The position numbers and the translations under genes are program-made. The notes beneath the pieces were generated by a model. The model did not search any database. It was not told the DNA's origin and was given only the letters and a program-made list of their open reading frames with translations. Below, one piece after another: positions 12,010 to 22,777 of a stretch of 64,000 nucleotides of DNA (the first letter of the stretch is position 1; each line of letters opens with the position of its first letter). This DNA comes from Dugong dugon (Eukaryota > Chordata > Mammalia > Sirenia > Dugongidae): the NCBI GenBank assembly GCA_030035585.1, contig CM057462.1, positions 144,114,734-144,178,733 on the forward strand. Reading direction: 5' to 3'.

Positions 12010-13780
12010 AATTGAAATCCCAGAAGGAGTAGAGAGTGAAGAGTTTAAATGACATATTTGAAGAGACTGTACTGAATATTTTCCAAAATTAATAATATGT
12101 AATAATATGTAACAAACAAGAAACTCAGAGAAATGCCAAGCAGGATACATGGCAAACAAATGTCTGGGCATATTGTATTCAAACTACCAAAGACAAAGAA
12201 AAACCTTGAAGTCAGTGAGCACTAATGCACATTACATGAGAGGAAGAAAGATACAAATTACAAACTTCTTGTCAGAAACTTTGCAAGCCAGAAAACATGG
12301 AGTGACACATTTAAAGTGCTTCTAAAGAAAAAAAAATTGTCTACTTAGGAAAAGTCTTTTCCAAAAATGAAGAAAACTAAAAATATTTTTGGACAAACAC
12401 ACCTGAGATAACAAATTGCCATGATGTCTGCATTAATAGTAATGTAACAGAAAGTTTTTCAGGCAGAAGGTGTAAATATCAGGCACAAATGTAGGTCCAC
12501 AAAAAGAAACAAGGAGCTCTTAAAAATGGCATGAATGAAGGTATATACGAAATTTACATTTTTTTAAGTGTTATTGCTCCAAAAGATTGCTGACTAATTT
12601 AAAATAGTAACAATGCTTTGTGTATTTATAACATATGCAAAAGTAAAACATGAAATAATAACACAAAAGAGAGGAAGAAAAAATAAGCAGAATAATCTCT
12701 AAAGGCAAAAAATGATCAATTGGACATCTTTAAAATTAAGAAATTATCCTTTATGATACATCTTTGTAAGAGAATTAATACAAACCAAAGATTGGGAGAA
12801 ATATCTGCAAATTACATAACTGATGAAGAAATTGTATCCAGAACATATATAAAGAATTCTTAAAACTTAATAACAAGAAAAAAATTCCCCCAAATGGGAA
12901 AAAATTTGAAAGCACACTTCATTAAACACACATGCATACATACACACATACAGAAGGCAAGTAGGTGAAAAGATGCTTAACAGTTTTAGTCACTAGTACA
13001 TATAAGTACATAGTGGTATATCAACGGTTCAGTGCAAGTTGAAATCACTGATATACCACTATGTACTTATTATAATGGGGGGGGGGGCTGATAATAGCAA
13101 GTACTGGCAAGGATGCATAGTAAGTGGAACTCATATATATTGCTGATGTTGGTGCAGAATGGTACAGCCATTTTTGAAAAGAGTTTGATAAATTTGAACA
13201 TACACTGACAATAAGACCCAACAAACCTATGCCTGTTTATTTATCCAAGTAAAATGAAACGTAGGTTTACAAACAAATCTGTATGCAAACATTTTTACCA
13301 CCTTTATTAATAACCATCAGTAATTGGAAAAAAACCTAAATATTTCTCAATTAGAGAATAAATGAAAGACTGTGATACAACCATACAATGTAATACTACT
13401 CAGAGATAAAAAGGAATGAGCTAATAATGCATATAATAACACAAAGGGATCTCAAAAAGTACTACGCTAAACGAAAAAAAAAAAAAAAAAAAAACCAAAA
13501 GACTCAAAAGGCTGAATTGTACATTATTTCATAAAATGTCATTGTGGAAAAGGAAAAACCATAGGGATAGAAAACAGATCATCAATTGCTAGGGCCTGAG
13601 GTTTGGGAAAGGTTAACCACAAAGAGGTATATGGGAATTCTTTGGGGTGACTGAACGGATTCATGTCAGATTATGTTGGTGGTTACACAAGTGCATGCAC
13701 TTGTTAAAATTCAGAGTACTTTAAAAAGAGTGAATTTTACTGCATTTAATTATAACCTAATAAAAAGAAGAAAAAGAAAT
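12010..13780 (+). mobile_element. Old L1 remnant (ORF1 C-terminus to 3' end)
   Basis: Typical old L1 phrases appear in order: ORF1 C-terminal region near 12180-12480 ('gccagaaaacatgg', 'ttcaggcagaagg'), ORF2 C-terminal half near 12720-13450 ('agattgggagaaatat', 'gtatccagaacatat', 'tgatacaaccatacaatg') and a 3' UTR to about 13780. Most of ORF2 between 12540 and 12720 is deleted. No frame is open. It contains the inverted duplication at 13002-13070 and a run of 11 G at 13077-13087. Confidence 0.65.
13002..13070. repeat. Perfect 22-bp inverted repeat with 25-base loop
   Basis: The arm at 13002-13023 is the exact reverse complement of the arm at 13049-13070; the loop is 13024-13048. The right arm continues the expected old L1 ORF2 sequence (ending ...taccactatgtacttat), so the left arm is the extra, inverted copy. 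An 11-base G run follows at 13077-13087. Confidence 0.9.
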
Positions 13781-14184
13781 GGATCCTTACCTAACAACAT
13801 ATGTAAAAGTATATGTCAAACAGAGAGAAAATGTAAAGTTAATATGATAAGATGTTGGAGAAATCTTAATGACATAAATACAAAATAACTATTTCTTAAA
13901 TAAATCACCATAAACATAGATTTTTAGGTCAGAGATTGCCAGAAATAATTACATCTAAGCTAATAATTACTACTTTTCAAAATCCACCATGGAAATAATT
14001 ATCAAACAGATGAAAGAGTGGCAGCAATGATTATAAATATAAACTAGAAAAGGAGAAAATTCAGGCAATGCCTATAATTGAACAAGAAAAATATAAGTAT
14101 TCCTCCCTTCAAAATGTCTGGACAAAATCTAGGAACAAGCAATTCAGAAAATAAATAAATAAATGAAAGAAAGAAAAGAAACCA
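13781..14184. other. Gene-free AT-rich stretch
   Basis: AT-rich DNA with no supported gene. Short A-rich runs near 14140-14180 (aaataaataaatgaaagaaag) look like a decayed tail or simple repeat. Confidence 0.5.
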
Positions 14185-15480
14185 CTTCCTCTTTATCAAG
14201 GAATGTTGCTGTATATGCCCAACTTTATGACTTTGTGGGTCAGACAACACCAAGTTCATGATAGGCATCTCAGATTGTCTGGTAACTTGGTGGCCTGTAG
14301 TTAAGCGTCAGTCTCTGCTAACACCCTGTAGCAAGAAAATTTTGTCTCTAAAAAAGAGAGTAGATATAAGCAGAGGGTGGCATGCCTTTCCTCTGAACTC
14401 CTAAGGGTTTGTGCTGTGATTCACCAGTAGGGACCTGCCAAAGGCTCTAAGTAGCATCTCTGTCTGCCATTGACACTTCAAGTGCCATTGGATCTTCCTG
14501 CTTTTCATTTTTTTGGCAGGCGCAACCCAGCTCCCCAGCACCCCTTCTTCCCCACCCCCAACCCCTGTTTTCTGCCCAGTTGACTCACACATCTCTATCT
14601 CAAGACAGGTTTTCCTGTGCTGCCTTTATTGCTTACTTTCTATCCTCCTGTGGAGATGTCTTGAGTACTTACCATGCCTGACACGTAGAACCTTGATTGG
14701 ATTTTAAAAAGCAAAGACGTATGGTGTAATCCACCTTACAACTATTTTAAGGATTACTAGGTCAAAGCCACATTCCTGAAGTAACCTGCCGGAATGATTT
14801 AAGTACAAAAGTCATTTGCAAATGAAATTAAGAAAGAATTGATACATCATTTAAACAGGTCATTTGACACTTCTAATTACCCTCTCCTTGCCTTTTCCTT
14901 TTAATGTTGGCATAACCATATTTTTATATCTATTCTCATTTGTGCTTTGGATGGGCTCCTCTTTAACAATAATAAAAAATTGTAATCCCATGTTTTCAAA
15001 AAAGATTTAGTCACTTGCTTTAAAACAGACACACACTCTTACGTAAAGGAAAAAGAAATGGCTCGAGTGGTTGAGCAGCTTGAATGGCATCCTAGACCTG
15101 TTGCAGAACCTTCTCTTGTTCTGGGTCCCACTCAAAACTAGCAGGTTTTCAAGACACTCTGTAAATGTGCCAGAGTAGTGTATCCAAATGAGAAACATGT
15201 TGCCTCCAAAATTCAAATAGTCTCGCTAGGCATCGTGCCTCTCTTTAGTTGTAGTAAGACCAGATGCAACAAATTACCCTTCACTTTAGAAAGGATATCT
15301 CCACTTACCCCACACCACTGGACCCCTAGAAATTTCACTGAGATGAAAGGCCCTGGAATTTTTGTTGAGTTCATTTCTTTCTGGCATACACATGTCTTAC
15401 CAATGATTCTAGAGTAGTTGCTGCTTCTTGCTCACTAGTTCCAATCAGCAAGATGTCATGACTTATTTAGCCAGCACCCA
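14185..15480 (-). pseudogene. ERV-L pol fragments (RT and RT-RNase H link), split
   Basis: Two blocks match the pol gene of the provirus at 46497-53211 on the opposite strand. Block 15056-15480 corresponds to about 49830-50110 and beyond (RT thumb); block 14185-14500 corresponds to about 50140-50440 (connection towards RNase H; LVLSDPQSHKVG and QQHSLIK are readable). The 555 bases between them (14501-15055) replace only about 30 bases of ERV-L and so look inserted. All frames are broken. This is an independent, older ERV-L copy that has lost its LTRs. Confidence 0.8.
14501..15055. other. Unidentified insert between ERV-L pol blocks
   Basis: Sequence that interrupts the ERV-L pol alignment. 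It starts with a C-rich stretch (14528-14580) and later turns AT-rich. I do not recognise it as a repeat family and see no coding frame with family resemblance. A target duplication at its edges is not evident. Confidence 0.5.
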
Positions 15481-15878
15481 CAAATGCATGGATCAATTCC
15501 TTGTAATAAATACACACTAAATAAACATACACACACATATATGATATTTATTACGTATGATTCTGCTTCTCTAGTTGAACCTTTATCAATACAGCCACAT
15601 TGTCAGTTTTTGAAGTGCCTTAGAAAGGGTAAATAAGAAGAGAAATATTGTATGTCTCTGAGGTCTATTCTTAAGTGCTTTAAGTTTCCAAGTGGAGAAC
15701 TAAATGTGATTTAGCTAACGCTGTGATAAAGTAACTTCAGATTGGTGGACTCAGTAATGCAACACTCTTGAAGCAAATAATAATAAGTAAACTATGTTTC
15801 ATAAGTAAAGTCAAATAATAAGTACTTTGTAATTTATGTAATTTCATCTATTCAACAATAAAAACTTATTCCAAAAAT
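15481..15878. other. Gene-free stretch
   Basis: AT-rich DNA with a short AC-rich patch near 15520-15540. No gene, and no repeat that I can name. Confidence 0.5.
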
Positions 15879-16086
15879 ATGTTGTTGCTGTTAGGTGCCT
15901 TTGAGTCAATTCTGACCCATAGTGGCCCCACGCGACAGAGTAGAACTGCCTCACAGGGTTTTTAGTCTATAATTTTTATGCGAACAGATCGCCAGGTCTT
16001 TCTTTCATGGAGTTGCTGGATGGGTTGGAGCTGCTAACCTTTTGGTTAGCAGCCAAGCACTTATCCATTTGTACCACCAGGGCTCC
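15879..16086 (-). mobile_element. AfroSINE
   Basis: On the minus strand it begins with a tRNA-related head (ggagccctggtgg-type, ending at 16085) and a B-box region, then the RTE-like tail shown on the + strand as 'gttgttgctgttaggtgcct' and 'gagtcaattctgacccatag'. It is the longer variant, with an extra central block (about 15975-16030). Confidence 0.85.
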
Positions 16087-17494
16087 TATCAAACGTGCAA
16101 ACTAATATATGCTTTCATTTTCTGGTCAAAATATATCCATCCGTGTGATGCCATCCCACTACCAACAAGAAAATTATAAGATCACCTTTGAATATTTAGT
16201 TTCAAATTCTGAAAAAAAGAAAAGAAAACAAATAGACAAAAACTCATGGAATCTGGTACTCCAAACACACTGACGATGGTGTAGCAATCCTTAGTATTCT
16301 TAGAAAATACTGAGATTCCTTGCTGTCATTATTATAAGAGAAGGAGGTGGCAATTTAACAATTTTCTTCCTGCAATAGTCTATCCATTATGCACATAATT
16401 TACGTATTGTGGCAGGCCCACCCAGACAGATGTATCTTTGGCTAAGATTGATACATCATTGACTGGCTCAGATTGTCACCAATAATTAGGTCTTCAATAT
16501 GCTCCTGTGAAGTCCATTTTATGTATCTTGTGAGTAGTTGCGTTTATAGCTCAGATTTACTAGAGAGTGAGTGTGTGTGTGTTTAGTTTATCTAGTTATT
16601 TTCATATTTGTTGAAGTATTGTCTAACAAGACAAATGATTTTCAGATTAGTGAAATTCTAAAAAAAGGAAATGCTTGCTAAAATTGGTGGAGAAAAAAGA
16701 CTACTTCAGAGGAAAAAATACTTTTTTTCTTATTTATAAGATTAAATTGTCTCATTTTGCTGCAAGTGAAAGAATTTTGAATTTGGAATGACAAAACCTC
16801 AATTTGAGTTCTTGCTCTGTTGGTTATCGATCAATAGTTGTCTGAGCATCTCATAGTATTATAGGATTATTTCAGTCTTATTTTTCTTATTTATAAAGTC
16901 TGCATAGGTTTATTGTATATATCAATCAGGACTATATAGTAGGTATAAAATAATACAATATGTGAAAATAACTGTTTTTAAAGTTCCATGTAAATGTAGG
17001 GTCATATTTCATATGGAAACATTCTCATACAAAATATTAATATTATAATGATTCTCATTATAATTAAAATGTCATCAGTGCTTTCTTCCAAGGTGCCATT
17101 GAATCTTTTATGTCCTTTACAAATATTATTTTCTCATTATAACTCTTTGGGGAAAGTACAATTACCATTCCCATTTCATAGAAGAAGAAAATGAACTTAC
17201 CCAAGGTCATGTATCTGACAAGTGATAAAAATATTCCTGTATAATATTAAGAATGAAGATTGTTTTTTCACAACCAAAACACAGTCAGGTAATACATATT
17301 TCCTAGTTTCCCACTGTATCATAAAAATGCCAAAATAGTTACTGCATTCTGGCTTGCTATCTTTGCCAAGTAAACTTAGACATATTTGACACATTGAAAA
17401 AACAACTGTTCCAATCTGGAAAGAAAGCTACAATAAAATTTATTTTCCAATTATGTGTTCTAAAATTAAATGATATGAGAAAGCATAAAACACA
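16087..17494. other. Unique DNA with possible old MIR pieces
   Basis: No gene seen. About 16770-16910 (+) and 17110-17230 (-) show the layout of MIR SINE cores, the second with 'aacttacccaaggtcatgta', a MIR hallmark. A short GT repeat lies at 16570-16583. The rest is AT-rich and unrecognised. Confidence 0.5.
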
Positions 17495-17636
17495 AAAATC
17501 AAACCCATTGCCGTCATGTCAATTCCAACTGTAGAACAGCCCTGTAGGTTTTCCAAGGAGTGGCTTGTGGATTTGAACTGCCAACTTTTTGGTTAGCAGC
17601 CGTACCTCTTAATTACTGCACCACTAGTGCTCCATG
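17495..17636 (-). mobile_element. AfroSINE (short variant)
   Basis: Minus-strand AfroSINE of about 140 bases: the + strand shows 'cccattgccgtcatgtcaat' at the tail side and 'ggttagcagccgtac' and 'ccactagtgctcc' at the tRNA-like head. Imperfect matching flanks (gaaagcataaaac and gaaaaagtatagaaaac) may be its target duplication. Confidence 0.82.
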
Positions 17637-19014
17637 AAAAAGTATAGAAAACTTTTTTATGAATTTTAACACTATGTGTGACATTGTTGGGTGCCATTGA
17701 GTCAGTTATGACTCATAGCAATCTTACGTACAACAGAGCAAACACTGCCTGGTCCTGAGCCATCCTCACAATCCTTGTTATGTTTGAGCACATTGTTGCA
17801 GCCACTGTCTCAATAAATCTCCTTGAGGGTCTTCCTCTTTTTTGCTGACCCTCTACTTTACCAAGCATGATGTCCTTCTCCAGTGACTGGTTCCTCCTAA
17901 TAACATGTCCAAACTACTTAAGACAACTCTCACCATCACCCTTTCTAAGGAGCATTCTGGCTATGCTTCTTCCAAGACAGGTTTGTTCTTCTGGCAGTTC
18001 ATAACATATTCAATATTCTTCCCCAACATTATAATTCAAACACATCAATTCTTCTTTGGTCTTCCTTATTCATTTTTGTCTTAATTATCTAGTGCTCCTA
18101 TAACAGAAATACCACAAATCGGTGGCTTTACCAAAGAGAAGTTTATTTTCTCACAATTTAGGAAGCTAGAAATCTGAATTCAGGGTGCCGGCTCTAGGAG
18201 AAGGTTTTCTCTGTCAGTTCCAGAGGAAGCTCCTGTGTCTTCAGCTTCTGCTTCCTGGTTCCTTGGAGATCTCCACCTGTCTTGGCATCTATCTTACCTC
18301 ATCTCTTATATATCTCAAAAGAGATTGTCTCAAGATATACCCCACACAAATCCTGTTTCATTAACATAACAAAGACAACCCATTTCCAAACAAGATTATA
18401 ACAACAGGTATTGAAAGTAGGATTTACAATACATATTTTGGGGGGACAAAATTCAGTCCATAACATTCCACCCTTTGGTCTCCCAAAATTCATGTCATTG
18501 CCATATTCAAAACACATTCACTCCATCACATTATCCCAAATTCTTAAATCAACTGCAAGTCCAATATCTCATCTTCTGAGTCATCTAAATCAAATATGTG
18601 TGAGACTTCAAGTATTTTCAGTCTTGGGGAAAAATTTCTCTTTAACTGTGAACCTGTGAAATTTAGATTACAAGTTGTCTGTTTCCAAAGCACAATGATG
18701 GGACAGGCACAAGGTAGACATTTCCATTAAAAATGGAAGAAATTGGAGGTAAACAAGGAATTACAATCATCTAACAAGGAATTACAAGCATCTAGCAAGT
18801 CTAAAATCCAGCTGAACAATTTATGTTAGCTCTCAAGGCTTGAAAATAATCCTGTTCTCTGAGACCAACTGGACAATGGCCCCACTCTTCAGACTCTGGG
18901 TGTTGGCCATTGCCCTCAGGATTCTGGGTGGAGGTCCCTAGGCCCTGGGCTTCAGCTCCACCTTCCATACCCACTGGGATGGCAATTCTGCTCCCTTGGT
19001 TTGGGGCAGTCCCA

Positions 19015-19206
19015 CTATCCTAGTCTGAGTGGCAACGCCACTCCCGTGGCCCTGGCAGGTCCCTTTCTTCTGCTTCTTGTGCATGGCAACCCCATCCCCT
19101 CAGCTTTAGGCTGTGGTCCCATCCCCCACACCTTAACAGCAGCCCCACACACAAATTGAGTTGGTAAATATCTGAATCTTTGAAACTTTGGAGGCTGTGG
19201 CCACAT
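19015..19206 (-). pseudogene. Periodic EG-repeat region of MaLR-like element
   Basis: A 63-codon frame containing two copies of a unit with an acidic/polar-Gly pair every 18 residues (KAEGMGLPC..., then ATGVALPL). The same period is clearer in the frame at 53173-53433, which has three units. It lies between the gag-like frame and the 3' LTR. Function unknown. Confidence 0.5.
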
Positions 19207-19236
19207 CCCTTGATATCCAGAAGTCTGTGGCCCTAC

Positions 19237-19776
19237 CTATTGAAACTGAGAAGATTCTGCTTCCCGTGCTCCTTCCAACAGTTGTGCAGATCTCCTAGCA
19301 GCTCCTAGGATGGTCCTTTGCTTTTCTGTGAGGACCACAGATGGAGTTCCTTTGGCCTGTTTCCTGCCTGTAGAATTCCAAGAGGCAGACAGTGCTCTTT
19401 CCTTTTGTTCTTTCTCTGTTCTCTTCATTCTAAGCTGATGAGTTTTCTGCTGTAGTAGTTGGTTAGATCCATCAGTGACAGGCTTAATCTCTTGAACAAA
19501 TGATTGTGTAGCCAAGTCCTTGGTGAACATTTTAGGAAATGTGTTCTTACACTGTACAACAGAATTTTCAAAATCTTTAAGTTCTGTTTTCATTTTGCAC
19601 AGTTCATTTTTAAGTCCATCTCTTTCCTCTCTCATTTTACTGTAAGTGGCAAGGAGAAACCCCACAGCCCCTTTAAGATCTTGCTTAGCAATCTCCTCAG
19701 CCAGATATCCAAGTTCATCACTTACAAGATCTACCTTCCACCAAACACAATTCAGACAAGTTCTTTGCCACTGCAT
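19237..19776 (-). pseudogene. Gag-like ORF fragment with coiled coil, MaLR-like element
   Basis: Open frame of 179 codons, the longest non-L1 frame of this element family here. Residues about 12-40 (WWKVDLVSDELGYLAEEI) recur in the copy at 53947-54324, and residues about 90-125 (ATQSF, TDGSN.L, QQKTHQLR, TEKEQKE) recur in the frame at 53551-53802. Residues about 48-80 (REERDGLKNELCKMKTEL) look like a coiled coil, which suits a capsid-like or assembly role. No protease, RT or zinc knuckle follows. MaLR elements are known to carry only a gag-like ORF, so I read it as gag-like, by context rather than by motif. Confidence 0.6.
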
Positions 19777-19865
19777 AAAAGCATCACCCTTCCTTCATTG
19801 TACAATCACATACTCATTATTTTCTTTTTAAAGTCTCATCAGAAGCACATTTAACATCCACATTT

Positions 19866-20081
19866 CTAGCAATTCTGTTGCTGGCACCACATGTATTCTC
19901 TAAGACTATGGAGACTTTCTGTATAGTTCTCCTCATTCCTTTCTGAGCTCTCATCAGAATCACCTTTGACATCCATAATTCTACCAACAGTCTCTTCAAG
20001 GTAATCTAGGCTTTTACTATGAGGCACCTTAAAACTCTTCCAACCTCTACCCATTAACCAATTCCAAACTTGCTTCCACAT
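19866..20081 (-). pseudogene. Gag-like N-terminal fragment of MaLR-like element
   Basis: Open frame of 71 codons at the start of the interior. It contains SKSLDYLEETVGRIMDVK and REYMWCQQQN, which recur with few changes in the copy at 53947-54324. Conservation of the frame between two independent copies indicates a real former coding region, most likely the gag-like N-terminus. A second frame (19817-19999) overlaps it, showing a frameshift here. I cannot assign a known fold to it. Confidence 0.6.
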
Positions 20082-20757
20082 TTTACTATCTGTTAGAGCA
20101 GCATTCCCCTCCCAGTACCAAATTGTCTTAGTTGTCTAGTGTTGCTATTACAGAAATACCACAAATAGATGGCTCTAAAAAGCAGAAGCTTATTTTCTCA
20201 CAGTTTAGGAGGATATAAGTTTGAATTCAGCGTGCTGGCACTAGGGAAAGTCTTTCTCTCTCTGTTGGCTCAAGAGGAAGTTCCCTGTCTCTTCAGCTTC
20301 TGCTTTCTGGTTCCTTGGAGATCTCCATGTGTCTTGGCATCTATCTTGCCTCATCTCTGCTCACCGGCTTCCTTGTTTAATATCTTTTATATCTCCAAAG
20401 AGATTGTTTCAAGGTATGCTTTACAGTAATTCTGTCTCATTAACATAACAAAGACAACCCATTCCCAAATGGGATTATAACCACAGGCATAGAGGTTAGG
20501 ACTTAAAACACATATTTGGAGGGCACAATTCAGTCCGTAACAGTTGTCCAGCTTTCACTTGCATATGAGGTGATTGAAAATACCATGGCTTGGATCAGGC
20601 ACACCTTAGTCCTCAAAGTGACATCTTTGCTTTTTGATATTTTAAAGAGGTCTTTTGCATCACATTTGTCCAATGCAATAAGTTGTTTGATTTCTTGACT
20701 GCTGCTTCCATGGGCACGGGTGACACAAGCAACTCTACTAATGATGTAAAATTGCAT

Positions 20758-22445
20758 GTAACTGCAGAAAATTGTTATCAATTAAGGCTTATACATGAAA
20801 GATCAAAGAAGATACAAATCTAATATATTTTATTAATTAACAGCCAAAAATATGATTTTGAAAATATCAAGATATATTACTAGATAGAGAAATGATACAA
20901 AGGAACTTGAGTTTGAACAAAAAGATGATTGGACATTTTTGAAATTTAGAAATGAGTGGTTATTTGCAACATAAATCTAAATTCTCAAACAACATAGTAA
21001 GTGTCTGTGAGAATTTGATACAGAATCGTAAGTAAGTTTTTAAAAGTTTCTAATCTTCTCTCTATTCCACTGAGATACATGTTTTAGAATAAGAACGGCA
21101 AAACACACAATCCAGATTACTGGAAAATGCTTTGTCAGGAGATATGCAAACAGACTACTGAAATCTGGAAGTTTAGGCTGCAAATGAGCTGTTAGGACAG
21201 CAAACACATCTGTTGAAAGAGACTACTTGTCAATATTTTCAACATAATCATGAATAGATTAATGCATTATCACATTTAGGTAGTCAGTGTTCTATGGGAA
21301 TATTATCTTCTCCAAACTGAGCCAAATTCGTTTCTATTCCATCTCCTATAGATGTAACAGCAAAGTTACATATTTTGAAAAGATTGTTTCTGGGAAGATA
21401 GATAAGCTCTTTTAAGCTTTTGATAGCTTGTATAAATGTCTGCCTTGAAGCAATAGAGATATAGCACAATTCATGTCTTCTTGAATGTACTTCAAAAGTA
21501 GAATTCTAAAGCATAAATGAAGGGCTTATTAAGGGCTCAAATGTATTAAATTATCAGAGGAAATTAACATCAATTTGAGATCTCCAAAGAAATCTGGATA
21601 TTATAATGATTAATTAAGATTTTTGAAAACCTAAGAATGCATTAGAGTTAGAATCTGCAGTTATTGTTTGGGAAAAAATGAAAATAAAAATGGCCTCATA
21701 TTCTTCCCTTACCTCATAAAATTCTTGGGAAACATCAAATAAAATTTAACACTTTACAAAATGTTTAATACTATTCCCAAGGGAAATGTATTTCTATCTT
21801 CTTTATTTATATCTTGGTGATATTACAGTATTTATAGCTAGGCATATGTACATATAATTCATTGCAGTGTCATTTCTTAGAAAAATTAAAATTGTGCTAA
21901 TAATTCATACTTGTACTGTGTTCTGAAACACTTTAACCAACTTATGGAATTTTCACTTAATGTTGATTTTATTATTATTCTTGTTTAATAGAAGAGAAAA
22001 AAAATAGTTCAGCTAGTTTAAGTTATATAACACATGCAATGGCAGAACTGGAAATAAAAATGTCATTTAAAGTGTAGAATTTTTTCCATTACACCAAAGC
22101 TGCCTCCCAATAAAATCTGAGTAAGTAGAAGGAAGTAGTTTTTCACTTGTCCATGTCACATGACAAATAAATAAGAGAACCAAGATTATACATAAATCAT
22201 TTTATCCCAAACCTTGTGTAGTACCAGCCAAACAAAATTTCATGAATTAGGCCATTAAAATTGTACTAATTCCACTAAAGCTGACACTTATGAAATTATC
22301 ACCCTACAGACCACAATACAGTGACCAGTTCTCTGTAATGAGTTTGACTCTTTTCTGAGGAAGACTCAGCTTGATATTCACACACTGATCTTAATAGTAA
22401 ACCCAGTATGTGTTCTCACACTAAGGAAGACCATGGATTACTAAA
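20758..22445. other. Gene-free stretch with a probable MIR
   Basis: AT-rich unique DNA. About 21905-22110 has the order of a minus-strand MIR (… 'ggcagaactggaaat', then 'ccattacaccaaagctgcctccc'). No coding signal: the short frame at 21284-21469 has no homolog that I recognise. Confidence 0.5.
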
Positions 22446-22777
22446 CCTTGTTGTTGTTGCTGATAGGTGACGTTGAGTCAGTTCCGACTCATAGTGACCC
22501 TACGTATAACAGAAAGAGACACTGCTTGGTCCTACGCCATCCTCACAATTGTTGCTATGTTTGAGCCCATTGTTGCAGCCACTGTGTCAATCCATCTCAC
22601 TAAGGGTTTTCCTCTCTTTAGCTTTCCCTCTACTTTACCGATCATGATGTCCTTCTCCAGGGAATGTTCCTTCCTGGTAGCATGTCCAAAGTACTTGAAA
22701 CAAAGTCTCACCATCCTTGCTTCTAAGGAGCATTCTGGCTGTCTTCTTCCAAGACAGATTTGTTCATTCTTCTCCAT
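22446..22777 (-). mobile_element. RTE 3' end fragment
   Basis: Minus-strand RTE tail beginning at 'ttgttgttgttgctgatagg' and running through 'cagccactgtgtcaatccat' to 'aagacagatttgttcattct'. It is 5'-truncated in the RTE sense and parallels 17683-18000. The open frames on both strands here are RTE shadows. Confidence 0.88.

Larger units (their letters stand above)
18077..20542 (-). mobile_element. MaLR-like LTR retroelement, nested in RTE
   Basis: A complete minus-strand element: LTRs 18077-18465 and 20124-20542 flank a 1658-base interior. The duplicated target is about attgt (atttt before 18077, gttgt after 20542; one change each). In element orientation the interior starts after 20123 with 'atttggtactgggagggg' (primer-binding site) and 'gctgctctaacagata', and ends with 'accaaagggtggaa' (purine tract) before the 3' LTR. 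It carries a gag-like frame but no pol. Confidence 0.87.
17683..20757 (-). mobile_element. RTE 3' part, split by an LTR element
   Basis: Minus-strand RTE fragment. Block 17683-18076 is the 3' UTR and tail; block 20543-20757 continues it into the C-terminal part of the RT frame ('cttcacttgcatatgag', 'gtcctcaaagtgacatc'). Taking out the LTR element at 18077-20542 rejoins 'ccttattcatt' with 'gtccagctttc', as seen uninterrupted in the minus-strand RTE at 61740-61770. The short frame at 20530-20781 is an RTE shadow. Confidence 0.88.

Noticed and set aside
13077-13087. Run of 11 G as regulatory or quadruplex site
   Set aside because: A single uninterrupted run in an old repeat; it does not provide four separate G-tracts.
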